Assembly (NCBI GenBank): GCA_009602735.1
Contig: WELA01012617.1
Location: 62,001 to 126,000, forward strand
Length of the DNA: 64,000 nucleotides
DNA from: Mesotaenium endlicherianum
Lineage: Eukaryota > Streptophyta > Zygnematophyceae > Zygnematales > Mesotaeniaceae
Direction of reading: 5' to 3'
This document shows, one piece after another, positions 10,086 to 21,063 of the stretch (the stretch's first letter is position 1; every line of letters starts with the position of its first letter). Below the pieces are notes generated by a model that worked only from the letters and a program-made list of their open reading frames with translations, was not told where the DNA came from and did not search any database. The position numbers and the translations under genes were made by a program.

Positions 10086-10150
10086 GTGTGGCTCTTTGGT
10101 ACGTCAACGCCCCCTGCAATTAGTGACAGGGGTTCAAACCCGTCCGCCGA
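10086..10150 (+). other. tRNA-like A/B box pair, copy 2
   Basis: TGGCTCTTTGG (10089) and a good B box GGTTCAAACCC (10131) lie 42 bp apart, as in copy 1. The two copies look like a diverged tandem pair within the 3' end of the hAT. Confidence 0.4.
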
Positions 10151-10354
10151 TGACCAAAATAAATGTCAAGAGTGAACGTCCTTTTCGAGACTCGTCGCTA
10201 TACAGCGGGCAACAAAAACTTCCAAAAGCGCATTTATAAAAATCAGCCATTTTGAACCAAAAAAAATTGCCTGACACGACGTAGAGTTCGACACGCGCAA
10301 TTGTCATCGGACGTTGACGTCGGAGCTACATGACGTCGACGCCGTCGCGACTTG

Positions 10355-10449
10355 GCGCACTAGGCGAACTAAGGTTTCTTTTTGAATTCCGAACTAAGCG
10401 AACTTGCGCAATTGGCGAACTAAGCGAACAAGCGAATGGCTTAACCCTG
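10355..10449 (+). repeat. hAT right subterminal and terminal repeats
   Basis: Repeated GGCGAACTAAG, AAGCGAACTTG, GGCGAACTAAGCGAAC and AAGCGAATGG lead into the terminus GGCTTAACCCTG. These mirror the left end. Confidence 0.75.
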
Positions 10450-11943
10450 GGCAGAACTGCCACCCAACAAGAAGGTTGTGGGGGGCAGATGGATCTACAG
10501 GAAGAAGAGGAAGGCAGATGGGTATGTGGACAGATACCAGGTGCAATTTGTGGCAAAGGGCTACTCTCAGATAGAAGGAGAGGACTATCATGAGACCTTT
10601 GCACCAGTTGCCAAAATTGCCACAGTAAGAGTGGTGGCACAGATTGAAGCACTAAAGGATATGGAGATGCAACATATGAATGTGAAGACTGCATTTCTGT
10701 ATGGAGAGTTGGTCTACATGGAGGAAGTAGTCTACATGGAGCAGCCAGAGGGATTCATTGATGAGAAGTTCCCGTATACAGTGTGCAAGCTGAGGAAGTC
10801 CTTGTATGGAATGAAGCAGTCCCCAAGGATGTGGAACCAAGAAATAGACCTCTTTCTCCAAGGTGAACGCTTTGTGAAGTCCAATGCTGATAGCAGTCTG
10901 TGTATGAAGGGAGCAAGAGATGAAAGAGTGATGCTGGTGCTATATGTTGATGATCTGCTACTTGTTGGCAAGAAGATGGTGGAAGTGCAGAAGATGAAGG
11001 ATTCCTTGAGCCGTGCCTTCGACGTGAAGGACTTGAGAGAGGTGCAGTTCCTGCTTGGCATTCAAGTGAAGAGAGATAGGGCCAGAGAAAGTGTAATGTT
11101 GGGTCAGCCGGCTTACATACAGACAATGTTGAAGAGGTTTGATTTGAGCTATAAGCCTGTCAACGTGCCCCTTGATCCTAAGCACAAGCTGAGCTTGAGC
11201 ATGTGTGCTAAGGGTATGCATGAGTGGGAGATGATGTCTCAGGTACCGATGAGGAAGGTTGCAGGCTGCATCATGTATTTGATGGTGTGCACACGTCGTG
11301 ATATTCCTAACGTTGTCGGGATAGTAAGTCGATTTATGGAGAATCTAGGACCCGCACATTGGGAGGCTATGAAGAGGATACTGAGATATCTCAATGGGAC
11401 ACAAAACCTATGGTTGCATCTTGGAGGAGTGATAGTGTCAAATTGGAGGGGTACAATAATGCTGATTGGGGAAGAGACATAGACACTCGGAGGTCTACAA
11501 CAAGTTACGCATTCTCGTTGGCCAAGGGTGCTGTAACCTGGAAAAGCAAGAGACAGAAAGTGGTGGTCTTGTCGTCTATGGAGGCGGAGTATATATATGA
11601 CAGCCTCACAGGCGCTGAGAGAGGCATTGTGGCTGAGATGACCTTTGGAGGACTTGGGCTATCAGCAGAATAAGCCCACTGTCATTTTTAGTGGTACTCA
11701 AAGTTGCATTGTTAGGGAAGAATCCTACTGAGGATGTTCGAAGTAAGCTTAAAGATATACAGTACCATTAGTGCAGAGAATGTGTGCTTGATGGAAGTGT
11801 GGAGTTCAAATATATCAAAATTAATAAGATGGTGGTTGACACTCTGACAAAGACTGTTTCTAGAGTGAAGCACCAATGGTGTGCTGATTTGTTGGGACTA
11901 CGAGAAGTAGTGAGCAAATAGAGTAGAATTGGGAGGGAATGTA
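10450..11943 (+). mobile_element. Ty1/copia pol, reverse transcriptase to RNase H
   Basis: Continues the copia pol from 2896. Reverse transcriptase shows V-G-G-R-W-I-Y-R-K-K at its start, Y-S-Q-I-E-G-E-D-Y-H-E-T-F-A-P-V, MNVKTAFLYGEL, L-Y-G-M-K-Q-S-P-R-M-W and the catalytic LVLYVDDLLLVG (about 10930-10970). RNase H follows (Y-N-N-A-D-W-G-R-D, WKSKRQKVVVLSSMEAEY, about 11440-11600), then the usual C-terminal segment to about 11920. A purine-rich tract (GGGAGGGAATG, 11931-11941) lies where the copia polypurine tract should be, and Gypsy-1a begins right after it. The element is broken, with a few breaks, and the 3' LTR is not visible here. Confidence 0.85.
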
Positions 11944-12690
11944 TGAAATGAATCGACTTACCAAATAGGCGATTAACAATTAATAAAGATCTTTATATCA
12001 GCGAGTAATCTTTATGGTATTTTCTGTTAACTGTTTTAACGGCAAAAGGACAGCACACTAGCAGTGCATAATACTTGTTAGTCAAATGAGAGTAAACTAG
12101 CATCAATAATGCAAATCAGTAAACTCATACATAAGCAAGGTTAGAAGACAGTGCGTGTCAATGGCTTCTCGCCTTGGATTCAGATCTCTCTCAGTAAGCT
12201 TTACAAGAGAGTTGGCCTCGTTTTCGAATGCCGAACTCGAGGGCAATGCCTAGCATATGTACATGGAATGAGTTTACTGTTCAACGGTCAGTGCGATGGC
12301 ACCGCCTACCCGGGAGTTAACCACGTTGGTAGGACCTCGGTTAACAAAATCCACCGCCATCTCCCATCATCCCGAATAGCCATCCATCATGGGGATGTCA
12401 TCTGGCCATTCATCTAGCATATCGCACTTAGATGCATATCAAGGCAGTTCGCTGCTACCGAGTACGGAAGTCAGCTGGCTGTCAAAGAATGTGTCAGCAA
12501 GCTGACTTAAGTTGACTTCAGCCTGCTGCTTTTGGCCGAGTCATTAAACTGATAATTATGTAAAGTCCAGCAGACTGATTATTAACTAAAGTTCAGCAGA
12601 CTGACTACTAACTAAAGTTCAGCAGGCTGAACTAAATTAACTATTATATTTAAATGAATATTATATCTACTAATATACTGATTCATTACA
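11944..12690 (-). mobile_element. 3' LTR of Gypsy-1a
   Basis: 747 bp, from TGAAATGAATC to GATTCATTACA (complementary ends). It aligns over its length with 20166-20887 and 47757-48476. A short internal tandem repeat (AAAGTTCAGCAG, twice) near 12550-12640 makes it slightly longer. Confidence 0.9.
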
Positions 12691-12725
12691 ATCCCTCCAA
12701 CTTAACTTGTTGTCGCCTCGACAAC
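12691..12725 (-). promoter_or_regulatory. Polypurine tract and adjacent hairpin of Gypsy-1a
   Basis: On the minus strand AAGTTGGAGGGAT abuts the 3' LTR, as a plus-strand primer should. Just upstream, GTTGTCG-CCT-CGACAAC (12709-12725) is a perfect 7-bp stem with a 3-base loop. Both are repeated exactly at the equivalent site of Gypsy-1b (20888-20922). Confidence 0.7.
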
Positions 12726-12803
12726 ATTAAACTGCAGAAATTTTAAATAAGGGAACTGAACCTGACCAGCCTCCCTTACTGACTGCCTTTTCAGCGTGTC
12801 ACC

Positions 12804-14504
12804 TTAAGGGGTTGTTCCTGGGGCTTCAGGGTCAGGAGACGGAGATCTGGATCTAGATCTGGACAGCCCTCTAGGTCTGTCAGCTGGCCTTCTAAAGAAC
12901 CCTGTTTGCTCTAAAGTTGGCCCTCGAGGAGAACGGAGGATGGTGGCCTGCTCTTCAACCACTTGGGTGTTGATTCCCACATAGACAGGCATTCCAGTAA
13001 GATGCTGAAATACATTGGCTAGAGGTACATGCCCGTGAGCGGAGGGGGAGGCTGGCATCCCTCTGGCCCACCCGCGTGTCCCTCTTCTGGCACCCCTGTC
13101 CTCTGGGGATTTCTGTCTGTGTCTGCTGCCCAGTACAGTCAGATCAGCTTCTTCCCCTGCTTGGGCAGGTGGGCTGGGGGAGCGAGCGCGGGGTCCAGTT
13201 GTCGCCATAACGGGGATCACATTCCACACACCTGATCGTGGTTCTTTAGGAAGTGCCACTGCCTGTCCCTGGGTATCCTGAGTACCCGCTGCTGATGCTT
13301 CTCCTCTGCCTTGTTCTTCTTCCTCATCCTCCTCATCCTCCTCCTCTGAGAGAGTAGGGGTCTCGTCCACTAAGTCGTCCTGCTCCCTAGTAGACATGGA
13401 GTAGTCTACCGACCTCCCTTTCTTAGGGCGCGCTGGAGGTTGCTTGGCCTTCAGCCTACTGATATCTATCCGGCCTGCATTCTTTGCCTATTTGACAAAG
13501 GCATGCTTTCCCTTAGAGAAGTAGTCCCTTCCCCTCCTCCTATGTTCCTTGGTCTCTGCATTCATATTGCTCAGGCATCCATTCAGCCTGGGGTCCCAAG
13601 GGGCAATGTGAGGTGGTAGGATGAGATAGCCGTCTAGGCCATAGTGGAAGTCATCCGGTTGGGCTCGGTCACACTCCTGCTTCTTATTTGTGACGGTCAT
13701 CCACCTCCAGTGTGTTGGCTGCTGGTAGTACTGGGGTCCGTGCTCAGCCTTCCTCAGTTTACACGGGAACCAGTGGGGAGAGAACATCTGCTGTCCTGCT
13801 TCCCTGGCCAAGTACTCCCAGCTCCTTCTCTCAACTTCATTGTAAGCTGGCAGGAGTGTGAGGTAGAATACCGTATCCTTAAAGCTATCGGGCCGCATGC
13901 TCACCATCCGAATGAGTCTGTGATCTCCCACTATTCCCGGTATGGGGACCGGCTTGTCCTCTGAATCATCTGCGAGATACCGGGCGTGCTCCGCTGTATA
14001 GCCCACCATCTTAGCATAATCTTTGTAAAGAACTACGCCGGTGTGTGTCTCGATGTACCTATCCAGTGCTGTAGCTCCTTCCTTTTGTAGCAGTGTTGTC
14101 TGTTCCAGCCTGTTGATCTCCTGGGCTGCCAGCAATGCTTCCTTCACGTTATCGAAGTTTTGGCCACCCACCACAGTATACCTGTAAGTGGCCAAGCTCT
14201 TGTGTCTGTCCGCTTCAATCTTTTTCCTTTTCTCCTTTTCTGCCGCTGCCGCTTCTTCTTGTTGTTTCTTCTGTCTCTCCTCCTCGGCCTTCCTGAGGTT
14301 TTCCGCTTCCTGATCCTTCTTCCTCTGTGCCTCTTCTGCCGCCTCTTGTTGTTTGCGGACCCTTTCTTGTTCTCTCCTGGTGAGGGACGTCGCCGCCAGC
14401 TCCTTCTGGTATTGCTCCATTGTCCTCCTGGCTTCTTCTGCCTTGCGCTTTCTGTCCTCCTTTTGTGTGGTGGGCGCCATCCTGCACATGTAACCAGGGC
14501 ACAA
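12804..14504 (-). CDS. Gypsy-1a ORF3 region, type A (unknown function)
   Basis: Accessory coding region between the chromodomain and the 3' LTR. It starts with a long E/K/R/Q-rich coiled coil (about 120 residues). Conserved block 1 contains YRYTVV, LQKEGA, YIETHTG, AKMVGYT, PGIVGDHR, DSFKD, AYNEVERRSWE and HWFPCKL. Block 2 contains THWRWMTV and LPPHIAPWDPRL. The tail is an acidic E/D run followed by proline/arginine-serine-rich sequence with GHVPLAN..QH..GMPVYV. No signal peptide, membrane span or enzyme motif is visible, so an envelope is unlikely. The same architecture recurs in 1b, 1c and 1d. I do not recognise the family. The copy is broken. Confidence 0.7.
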
Positions 14505-14807
14505 GTTAGTAGGATATGGACCTTTGTCATAGGGATTGCAGGAAGTATGTTAGTATTTAGTATAGTGGCTTCGCTGCTGTTTACCTTACAGGATGATTGC
14601 TAAAAGTTGACGTAGTTGCGATGCGCTACACATAAACGTATGAGTGTGTTTTAGGGTGAGTTAAGTGATGTGGTGTTGTGCGAGGCCCCTTTTTCCTTCA
14701 GCTCAAGGTGCTTTATGTGGGCCAGGCTGTCCCCTCGGTCACTATGCTGACACTTAGGATTCACGTAACTGTTCTTTTATCGCTCTCCTCTCTAACTGTC
14801 ATATATT

Positions 14808-14824
14808 TTCCCCTCCAACTTAAA
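14808..14824 (-). promoter_or_regulatory. Internal polypurine-tract-like copy, Gypsy-1a
   Basis: The minus strand reads AAGTTGGAGGGG, matching the 3' polypurine tract, but located between the chromodomain and ORF3. Equivalent copies occur in 1b and 1c. It could prime plus-strand DNA like a central polypurine tract, or be a scar of ORF3 acquisition. Confidence 0.5.
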
Positions 14825-14871
14825 TGGAGACAGGACCGCCTGTCACCTTCCCGTGTCAACTGAAATGACAG

Positions 14872-17800
14872 TTATGGAGGGACTCCAGCGGCCCGAAGGT
14901 GGAACCGTGTCAACGCCCCTTTGGCATTGGTCAAGTGGTCCTTAATCTCCCAAGTGTCCCCACAGGCATCGTAACCCTTCCATCGAATGAGGTATTTCAT
15001 GACATATTTAGACGATCGACGGACCGAGCGAGCGTCTAAAATCTCATTGACCTCATATTCCTCAAGGTCGCCGTCCCGGACAGCGGGGACCGGTCCCGGT
15101 TGGACAGGGAACCGACCTGTGAACAGTGTATCACCTTTGATGTATGGTTCCAGGAAGGAGACATTAAAGATCGGGTGCCCCCTGTATTCAGCTGACATGT
15201 TCAGTTTGTAAGCATTCTGACCGACACGACGGACCACCGAATATGGACCGACCCAGACAGGGCCAAGCTTTTTCTTGACCACACCAGGGAGGTACAGGTG
15301 CTGAGAATGCAGTTTGACTAAATCCCCCTTGGAAAATGTCAGTTCACGACGGTGTTTATTAGCGTATTTTTGTTGGTTTTCTTGGGCCGTGTGCAAGTTT
15401 CGTTGGACTTCTGACAGGGTGTGAGCAAACTCCTGAGTTAACTGGAGGGAGACCGGGTTGTCAATCCCTTCAGGGTAAGTTAAGGATTCCCCTAGCTATC
15501 TAAAGGAGACTTAGGGGCTCTACCCAGGCTGAGTTCAAAAGGAGTCTTGCCCGTTGACGCGTGCACCGCACTGTTAACCGCAAACAGAATTTGAGGCAAC
15601 AGGTCATCCCAATTATCTTGTTTTTGGTTAATATATGCTCTCAGCACCTCTTGCAGAAATCGGTTAGTTCTTTCAGTCTGCCCATCAGTCTAAGGGTGGT
15701 TTGCTGTGCTGAGCAGCTGTTTGACTCCCATTAACCCCATTAAAGCTCTCGAGAACTTAGAGGTGAATTTTGAGTCTCTGTCTGAGATGATATTAGATGG
15801 AGCCCATGTTGGCATACTACATGGTTGTAAAACTGTCTCGCTGTTTCGAGTGCAGTCACTTTGACAGTTGTGGGGATAAAAATGACCATTTTTGTCAGTT
15901 TATCCACGACTACCAATATTGAATCAAACCCGTCGGCAGTTCTTGGTAGTGAGACCACCCAGTCCATGGATGTTTCCCAGCGTCCAGCTGGGAAGGGCAG
16001 CGGTTGCAAGAGACCTCCGGGTGGTGTGTGTCGAGACTTATTTCTCTGACACTGGTCACAGGACTTGTCATATTTCAAGACCTCCCGGGGTAACCCCTCC
16101 CAATGATAATGTTTTGCCAGTTTGCCAACAGTTTTGGCCTGCCGCAAATGTCCACCCAGGAGACTGTCATGAGCTTGACTCAGTAAGAGAGACCTTATTT
16201 CCAGATTATTAGGAATGACCAGCTTCAGCCTGCCGGAAGTGGTTTCAGTCACCCAGACCCCTCCCTTGAGCTTATACCCGAGTGCAGTAGCACGACACAC
16301 ACCAGTAGTGGGGCTGGGCTCAAATGTTGGGTCAGAAAGGTAGGCTTTCCTAAGTTGTTCAAGGAAGGACTTTTTCACCTTTAGTGAAGTGAGTGCACAC
16401 AGGACTTTATCTACAGCATGCTGACTAAAGTTCCTTTCTTGCAAGTCAGGTCTTCTAGAGAGTGCATCAGCAGGATTCAACTTCCCTGGTTTGTAGTCGA
16501 TCTGGACTTGGAACTGCTCCAGCATCTGGCTCCAGCGGTTCTCCCTCCTCGACAGCTTGGACTTCTTCTGAAAGTGGGTCAGAGCTAGATGATCTGTAAT
16601 CACCTTAAAAGCTTTACCATGTAAGTATGCTCTCCACTGTTTGAGTACATGAATGATAGCTAGCAGCTCTTTATCATGCACTGAGTAATTAATCTCCGCT
16701 GGATTAAATTTCATAGACTCATACAACACAGGATGCCACTCCTGCCGTACCTTACCATCCTTTGTGGTTTTGTCAGCAGGCTGCAACAAAATAGCACCCA
16801 TGGCAAAGTCAGAGGCATCAGTAACCACCTGCACCGGTTTGCTGGGGTCATACACGGCTAGCACTGGGGCAGAACAAAGGGCATCTTTAAGGGTCTGGAA
16901 GGCAGCCTGCTGCTCTTCCCCCCACACATACCCGATGTCTTTCTTAGTAAGGTCAGTCAGTTTACTGGCCTTTGTGGAATAATTCTCAATAAATCTCCTA
17001 TAGTAGTTAGCCAACCCGAGGAAGGATCTAACTTCAGAGACAGACTGTGGTACTGGCCAGTCCCGTATGGTCTGGACTTTCTTAGGATCCACACTGATGC
17101 CTTCCTTAGTGACAACGTGGTCTAAGAATTCAATACTTTCCTTAAAGAAATCCCACTTGCTCATTTTAGCATATAAGTTATTTTTTCGCAGAGTGTCCAG
17201 GACTGTTTTTAAGTGTTCAGTGTGCTGAGCTTCATCTATAGAGAAAATTAAAATATCATTCAGGAAAACTTGCACAAACTTATCCAAATAAGGTCTGAAA
17301 ATGTCATTTATAGCACCCATAAAGGTAACAGGAGCATTAGTCAGTCCAAATGGCATCACGTTGAACTCATAGTGTCCATAACGTGTGCGGAAAGCAGTCT
17401 TGTGTTCATCCCCCTCAGCAATTCTGATTTGATGATAATCACTCTTGAGATCTATCTTACTGAACACCTTAGCGCCAGACAGGGTATCAAGCAAGTCCTC
17501 GATCGTGGGTAAAGCATACTTGTTTTTTACCCGTAATTCTGTTCAGGGCTCTGTGATCCACACACATCCGCATAGTGCCATCCTTTTTCTTAACAAATAG
17601 GATAGGTGCGCCGTACGGCGATTTACTGGGAGAAATATAACCGTTTTCCTCCAGCTCTGCAATCTGTGTTGCCAACTCCTCACTCTCCAAATAAGACAAG
17701 CCATACGTGCGTTGCCAGGGTGGCTGGCTACCAGGGAATAGATCAATCCCATGATCTACTTCCTGCTTAGGGGGTAGTCCTGGAGGCATATTAAACACAT

Positions 17801-18761
17801 CCGTGTACTGAGCAACAATGTTTGCAGCAGTAGAGTGCCCCGGAGGGTGTACCTTTTTCTCAACCACTTCTTCAGGTTGCGGAGGTACCTCTCTTAGCAG
17901 CAGACAGAACATTCTGTCTTCCTTCTGGTTCCAGCTTTTGACGAACTCCATTGCATTCAGCAACTTGCATCCTTTTGGAAGCCTCTTCTTTTCCTTCATT
18001 TGCCATCCACACAGGACAAGAGGAAGAGCACTGGTGGGTGCCAAGTCAGTCTGCCCATCACTGGCTCCTCTCACTTTAACTGTACCTCTGCTCCAACACA
18101 CTTCAGCTTGATGTCTATTAAGCCAGGACCTGCCTAGCACGAGATCATAAAAGCCAGTGTTGAGTACCTCAAATGTAAGCGTTTCAGTTAGAACTGCAAT
18201 GCCAGAACCTAACTGGACCTCAATAGGCTTAGTTATAACTCCTCCCGGGATAGTTGAGGCATCTCCAAGGAATATTTTTCTATTCCCTTGGGTGACTGTA
18301 GGCAGCCTTAGCCGCTTAACTAAGTCCTTGTGAATAAAAGTATGTGACGCCCCTCCGTCAACAAATGCCCTCACCTTCCTACCTGCAATCATGCAATGCA
18401 GTAGGATAGGGGGGACTGTCTTTTCCTGACTTTCGCATTGTTCTCCTGACGTAGCAAAGAAATGTTGGACATCAGGTGGAACAAGAGCATCCAGAGTGTG
18501 CACTCTCTGGACGTCTATATTACTGATGGTCTCCTTTATCTGTTTGTCAGGCATGCATAGTGAATCCAGTTCAGCAGGACCCATAATACCTGCTACGAGG
18601 GCAGCTAGTGACGACTCACTATCTCTAGCATCCTCACAGTCAGTAGACTGGATTACTGACTGTTGCTGTCTTTTAAAGGCTGGTCTTTTCTCTCGACCTT
18701 GGGCAGTTGCTTGACCGGACACTGTTCTCTGTATTGGCCTTTCTGCTGGCAATGGTAGCAA
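14872..18761 (-). pseudogene. Gypsy-1a pol: PR-RT-RNase H-IN-chromodomain
   Basis: Protease around 18300-18400 ([18 protein letters not shown]). Reverse transcriptase about 16980-17700 ([27 protein letters not shown]). RNase H about 16450-16850 ([24 protein letters not shown]). Integrase with its zinc-binding part about 15990-16160 ([11 protein letters not shown]) and the start of the catalytic core about 15860-15960 (MDWVVSLP). GPY/F-like module about 15220-15320 (LGPVWVGPYSVVRR) and chromodomain about 14910-15070 (EILDARSV, YLIRWKGYDACGDTWE). The chromodomain places it among chromoviruses, which are known to target heterochromatin. The region is broken in several places. Confidence 0.85.
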
Positions 18762-20131
18762 GTAGATTTTGCTGAGGCTGGTCTCGGCTTAGTCCTACCA
18801 CCACCCCTTCCATAGCCACCTCGAGAGGGACCACCTCTACCTCTAGACTGAATAGCATTGTACTCATACTCATATTCATCACCCTGATTATCCTCAGCCT
18901 GGTCTCCTTCAACTGCATTGTAGGAACCGTGGGGCTTTTTGACAATCTTAGACACCAAAGCATTACTCTGGCGCTTGTGATTGAACTGCTGCTGATCCCA
19001 GGCATCAGCATCCTGGATCAAGTCAGCCAGTTTCTCATACTTTTTCTCAGCAAAATGACCAGAGACCTCAGATTTCAAGCCATACCTGAAGTATGCTATC
19101 CTATCCCGTTGTGGCAAATCCGGCTGCTTCATCATGTTCTCTTGGAACTTTTGAGCGAACTCAGCAATTAAAGTGGTCTGCTTCAGTGTCAGGGGGATCA
19201 TCGCATAGATAGCTTTCTCCTGCTGGTTGATGACATCAAACTTCTCATGCAACTTCTCGACAAACTCTACCCACGTAGGGTCACCGAGTTGCCGAGCCTT
19301 ACGCTCTTCCTTCCAGTACAGCCACCAGTCTGCGGCACTGCCTTTCAGTCTCGCACCGGTGTGCCTGACCTTCTCGTAATCTTGCAGTTCTGGGTAGTTC
19401 TCCAGCCACTGCTCAACATCCGCGAGAAACTTGATCAGGTAATATTTTCTGTTTCCCTCAGGATCATAGTCCTGGGGAGGTTTCGGCTTGGGCTTACTAG
19501 GCCCTCGGCCACCACCACTAGTGGTGTGAGACCCCAGTTGGTCTCTGTCCCGGAGTAGGGACATTATGATTCTTTTGTCCTCCTGCTGGGACTGATACAT
19601 GGTCGCCATTTGCGACTGCATCTGAACGAACAATGCTCCCAAGTCTACATTTTGGGGTGGTAGATTAGCAAATGCAGCAGCAGCATTGGCATCTACTCGC
19701 TGAGTAGTGTCCTCAACAATCCCTCTCGCTCCTGCAGCAGCAATTCCTGCCGCATTCAGCCGGTCACGTATTTGACCTAGGGGTACATTGAGTTGTACGG
19801 CAGGAGGTGGGTTCAGAACATTGGCCCTTGATGCCATAAGTTCTTCAACAGTGCGCTCGTCAGCTGGCTGTCCTTCCCTCCTTTGTATATCTTCAGCGGC
19901 CTTTGCTACTTGTTCAGCTTCTAGTCTGGCTATCTCCTCCTCAGCTTGCTGAGCTGCGACTGAGGCAATAGCAGCTGCCTCATCTGCAGCCTCCCTAGCT
20001 GCAGTATCCGCTACTGCTTCCGAATAGGTACGGTTTCCCGCTACATGGCTTTCCGCCTGGTTTTCGACATTCTCGTTATCCTGGTTCTCCATGTCTCGGG
20101 AGTTGCTAGTTTGAGACCTTGTCCTTACCAT
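18653..20131 (-). CDS. Gypsy-1a gag
   Basis: Structural polyprotein, 492 residues, starting [13 protein letters not shown] 22 bases after the primer site. An alanine/glutamate-rich coiled coil occupies about residues 45-100. The retrotransposon gag core follows ([38 protein letters not shown]). An RGRGG-rich linker leads to a zinc knuckle near residue 455 ([14 protein letters not shown]). The 3' end overlaps the start of pol in another frame. Its first 200-odd residues match the Gypsy-1b gag exactly by eye. Confidence 0.85.
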   Translation of the reverse strand: MVRTRSQTSNSRDMENQDNENVENQAESHVAGNRTYSEAVADTAAREAADEAAAIASVAAQQAEEEIARLEAEQVAKAAEDIQRREGQPADERTVEELMASRANVLNPPPAVQLNVPLGQIRDRLNAAGIAAAGARGIVEDTTQRVDANAAAAFANLPPQNVDLGALFVQMQSQMATMYQSQQEDKRIIMSLLRDRDQLGSHTTSGGGRGPSKPKPKPPQDYDPEGNRKYYLIKFLADVEQWLENYPELQDYEKVRHTGARLKGSAADWWLYWKEERKARQLGDPTWVEFVEKLHEKFDVINQQEKAIYAMIPLTLKQTTLIAEFAQKFQENMMKQPDLPQRDRIAYFRYGLKSEVSGHFAEKKYEKLADLIQDADAWDQQQFNHKRQSNALVSKIVKKPHGSYNAVEGDQAEDNQGDEYEYEYNAIQSRGRGGPSRGGYGRGGGRTKPRPASAKSTCYHCQQKGQYREQCPVKQLPKVERKDQPLKDSNSQ

Positions 20132-20152
20132 ACAAAGAAGACTGTGATAACT

Positions 20153-20164
20153 GCTCCGATACCA
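20153..20164 (-). promoter_or_regulatory. Primer-binding site of Gypsy-1a
   Basis: Minus strand TGGTATCGGAGC, one base inside the 5' LTR; the initiator-methionine tRNA type. Confidence 0.8.
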
Positions 20165-20165
20165 C

Positions 20166-20887
20166 TGAAATGAATCGACTTACCAAATAGGCGATTAACA
20201 ATTAATAAAGATCTTTATATCAGCAAGTAATCTTTATGGTAATTTCCGTTAACTGGTTAAACGGCAAAGGACAATACACTAGCAGTGAATAATACTCGTA
20301 AGTCAAATGCGAGTAAACTAGCATCAATAATGCAAATCAGTAAACTCATACATAAGCAAGGTTAGAAGACAGTGCGTATCAATGGCTTCTCGCCTTGGAT
20401 TCAGATCTCTCTCAGTAAGCTGTACAAGAGAGTTGGCCTCGTTTCCGAATGCCGAACTCGAGAGCAATGCCTAGCATATGTACATGGAATGAGTTTACTG
20501 TTCAACGGTCAGTGCGATGGCACCGCCTACCCGGGAGTTAACCACGTTGGTAGGACCTCGGTTAACCAAATCCACCGCCATCTCCCATCATCCCGAATCG
20601 CCATCCATCATAGGGATGTCATCTGGCCACTCATCTAGCATACCACACTTAGATGCATATCGAGGCAGTTCGCTGCTACCGAGTACGGGAGTCAGCTGGC
20701 TGTCAAAGAATGTGTCAGCAAGCTGACTTAAGCTGACTTCAGCCTGCTGCTTTCGGCTGAGTCATTAAACTGGTATTAGATATGAAGTCCAGCAGACTGA
20801 TTATTAAACTAGAGTTCAGCAAAATGAACTTATGTAACTGTTATATTTAAATGAATATTATATTAACCAATGTACTGATTCATTACA
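20166..20887 (-). mobile_element. LTR shared by Gypsy-1a (5') and Gypsy-1b (3')
   Basis: 722 bp. On its left lies the Gypsy-1a primer site; on its right lies a polypurine tract (20888-20900) instead of flanking host DNA. One LTR therefore joins two internal regions head to tail. Confidence 0.9.
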
Positions 20888-20922
20888 ATCCCTCCAACTT
20901 AACATGTTGTCGCCTCGACAAC
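20888..20922 (-). promoter_or_regulatory. Polypurine tract and hairpin of Gypsy-1b
   Basis: The same purine tract as in 1a, with the perfect stem GTTGTCG-CCT-CGACAAC at 20906-20922. Confidence 0.7.
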
Positions 20923-21063
20923 ACTGACACAGGGGACATAGGTTTCCCCAACTGAAAATACTGATCCCTCTCCCATCCAGCATGCTGTGCCCTTGGCCCT
21001 CCGCCGTTAGGAGGGAGATGCCCTTGGGGCCCTATGGTCAGGGGAGTCAATCCTCCTCCTGTC

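Larger units (their letters stand above)
2897..10449 (+). mobile_element. hAT DNA transposon with internal minisatellite, about 7.55 kb
   Basis: The ends form an imperfect inverted repeat (CAAGGTTACGCCGTTCGCC at left; CAGGGTTAAGCCATTCGCT as complement at right, 15 of 19). GGCAGAAG (2886-2893) and GGCAGAAC (10450-10457) are an imperfect 8-bp target duplication in copia sequence, as expected for hAT; three bases, TTC, lie between the left duplication and the recognisable terminus. Both ends carry several copies of AAGCGAACT, likely transposase-binding sites. The element holds a 5' leader with a predicted long intron, a 3-kb minisatellite inside that intron, a transposase gene and a 3' region with duplications. 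The transposase is no longer translatable in one piece. Confidence 0.85.
11944..20887 (-). mobile_element. Gypsy-1a: Ty3/gypsy chromovirus with extra ORF3
   Basis: A complete-looking minus-strand element: 5' LTR 20166-20887, primer site, gag, pol (protease, reverse transcriptase, RNase H, integrase, chromodomain), then a third coding region (12804-14504), polypurine tract and 3' LTR 11944-12690. By eye the LTRs differ by roughly 5 percent plus small length changes, so it is older than Gypsy-2. About four to six breaks in coding parts. It is inserted at the 3' end of the copia element. Its 5' LTR also serves as the 3' LTR of Gypsy-1b, so no target duplication can be read on the right. Confidence 0.9.

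Noticed and set aside
12151-12417. An 88-codon plus-strand frame (NGFSPWIQISLSKLYKRVG) seen in several Gypsy-1 LTRs
   Set aside because: It lies antisense within the LTR and is kept only because the LTR copies are recent duplicates. No domain is recognisable.
12804-14504. An envelope gene in the ORF3 position
   Set aside because: No signal peptide, transmembrane segment or cysteine-rich ectodomain in any of the four copies.
14144-14603. Alternative frames overlapping the ORF3 coiled coil on both strands
   Set aside because: They are shadows of the purine-rich coiled-coil coding sequence; only the ORF3 frame is conserved between copies.
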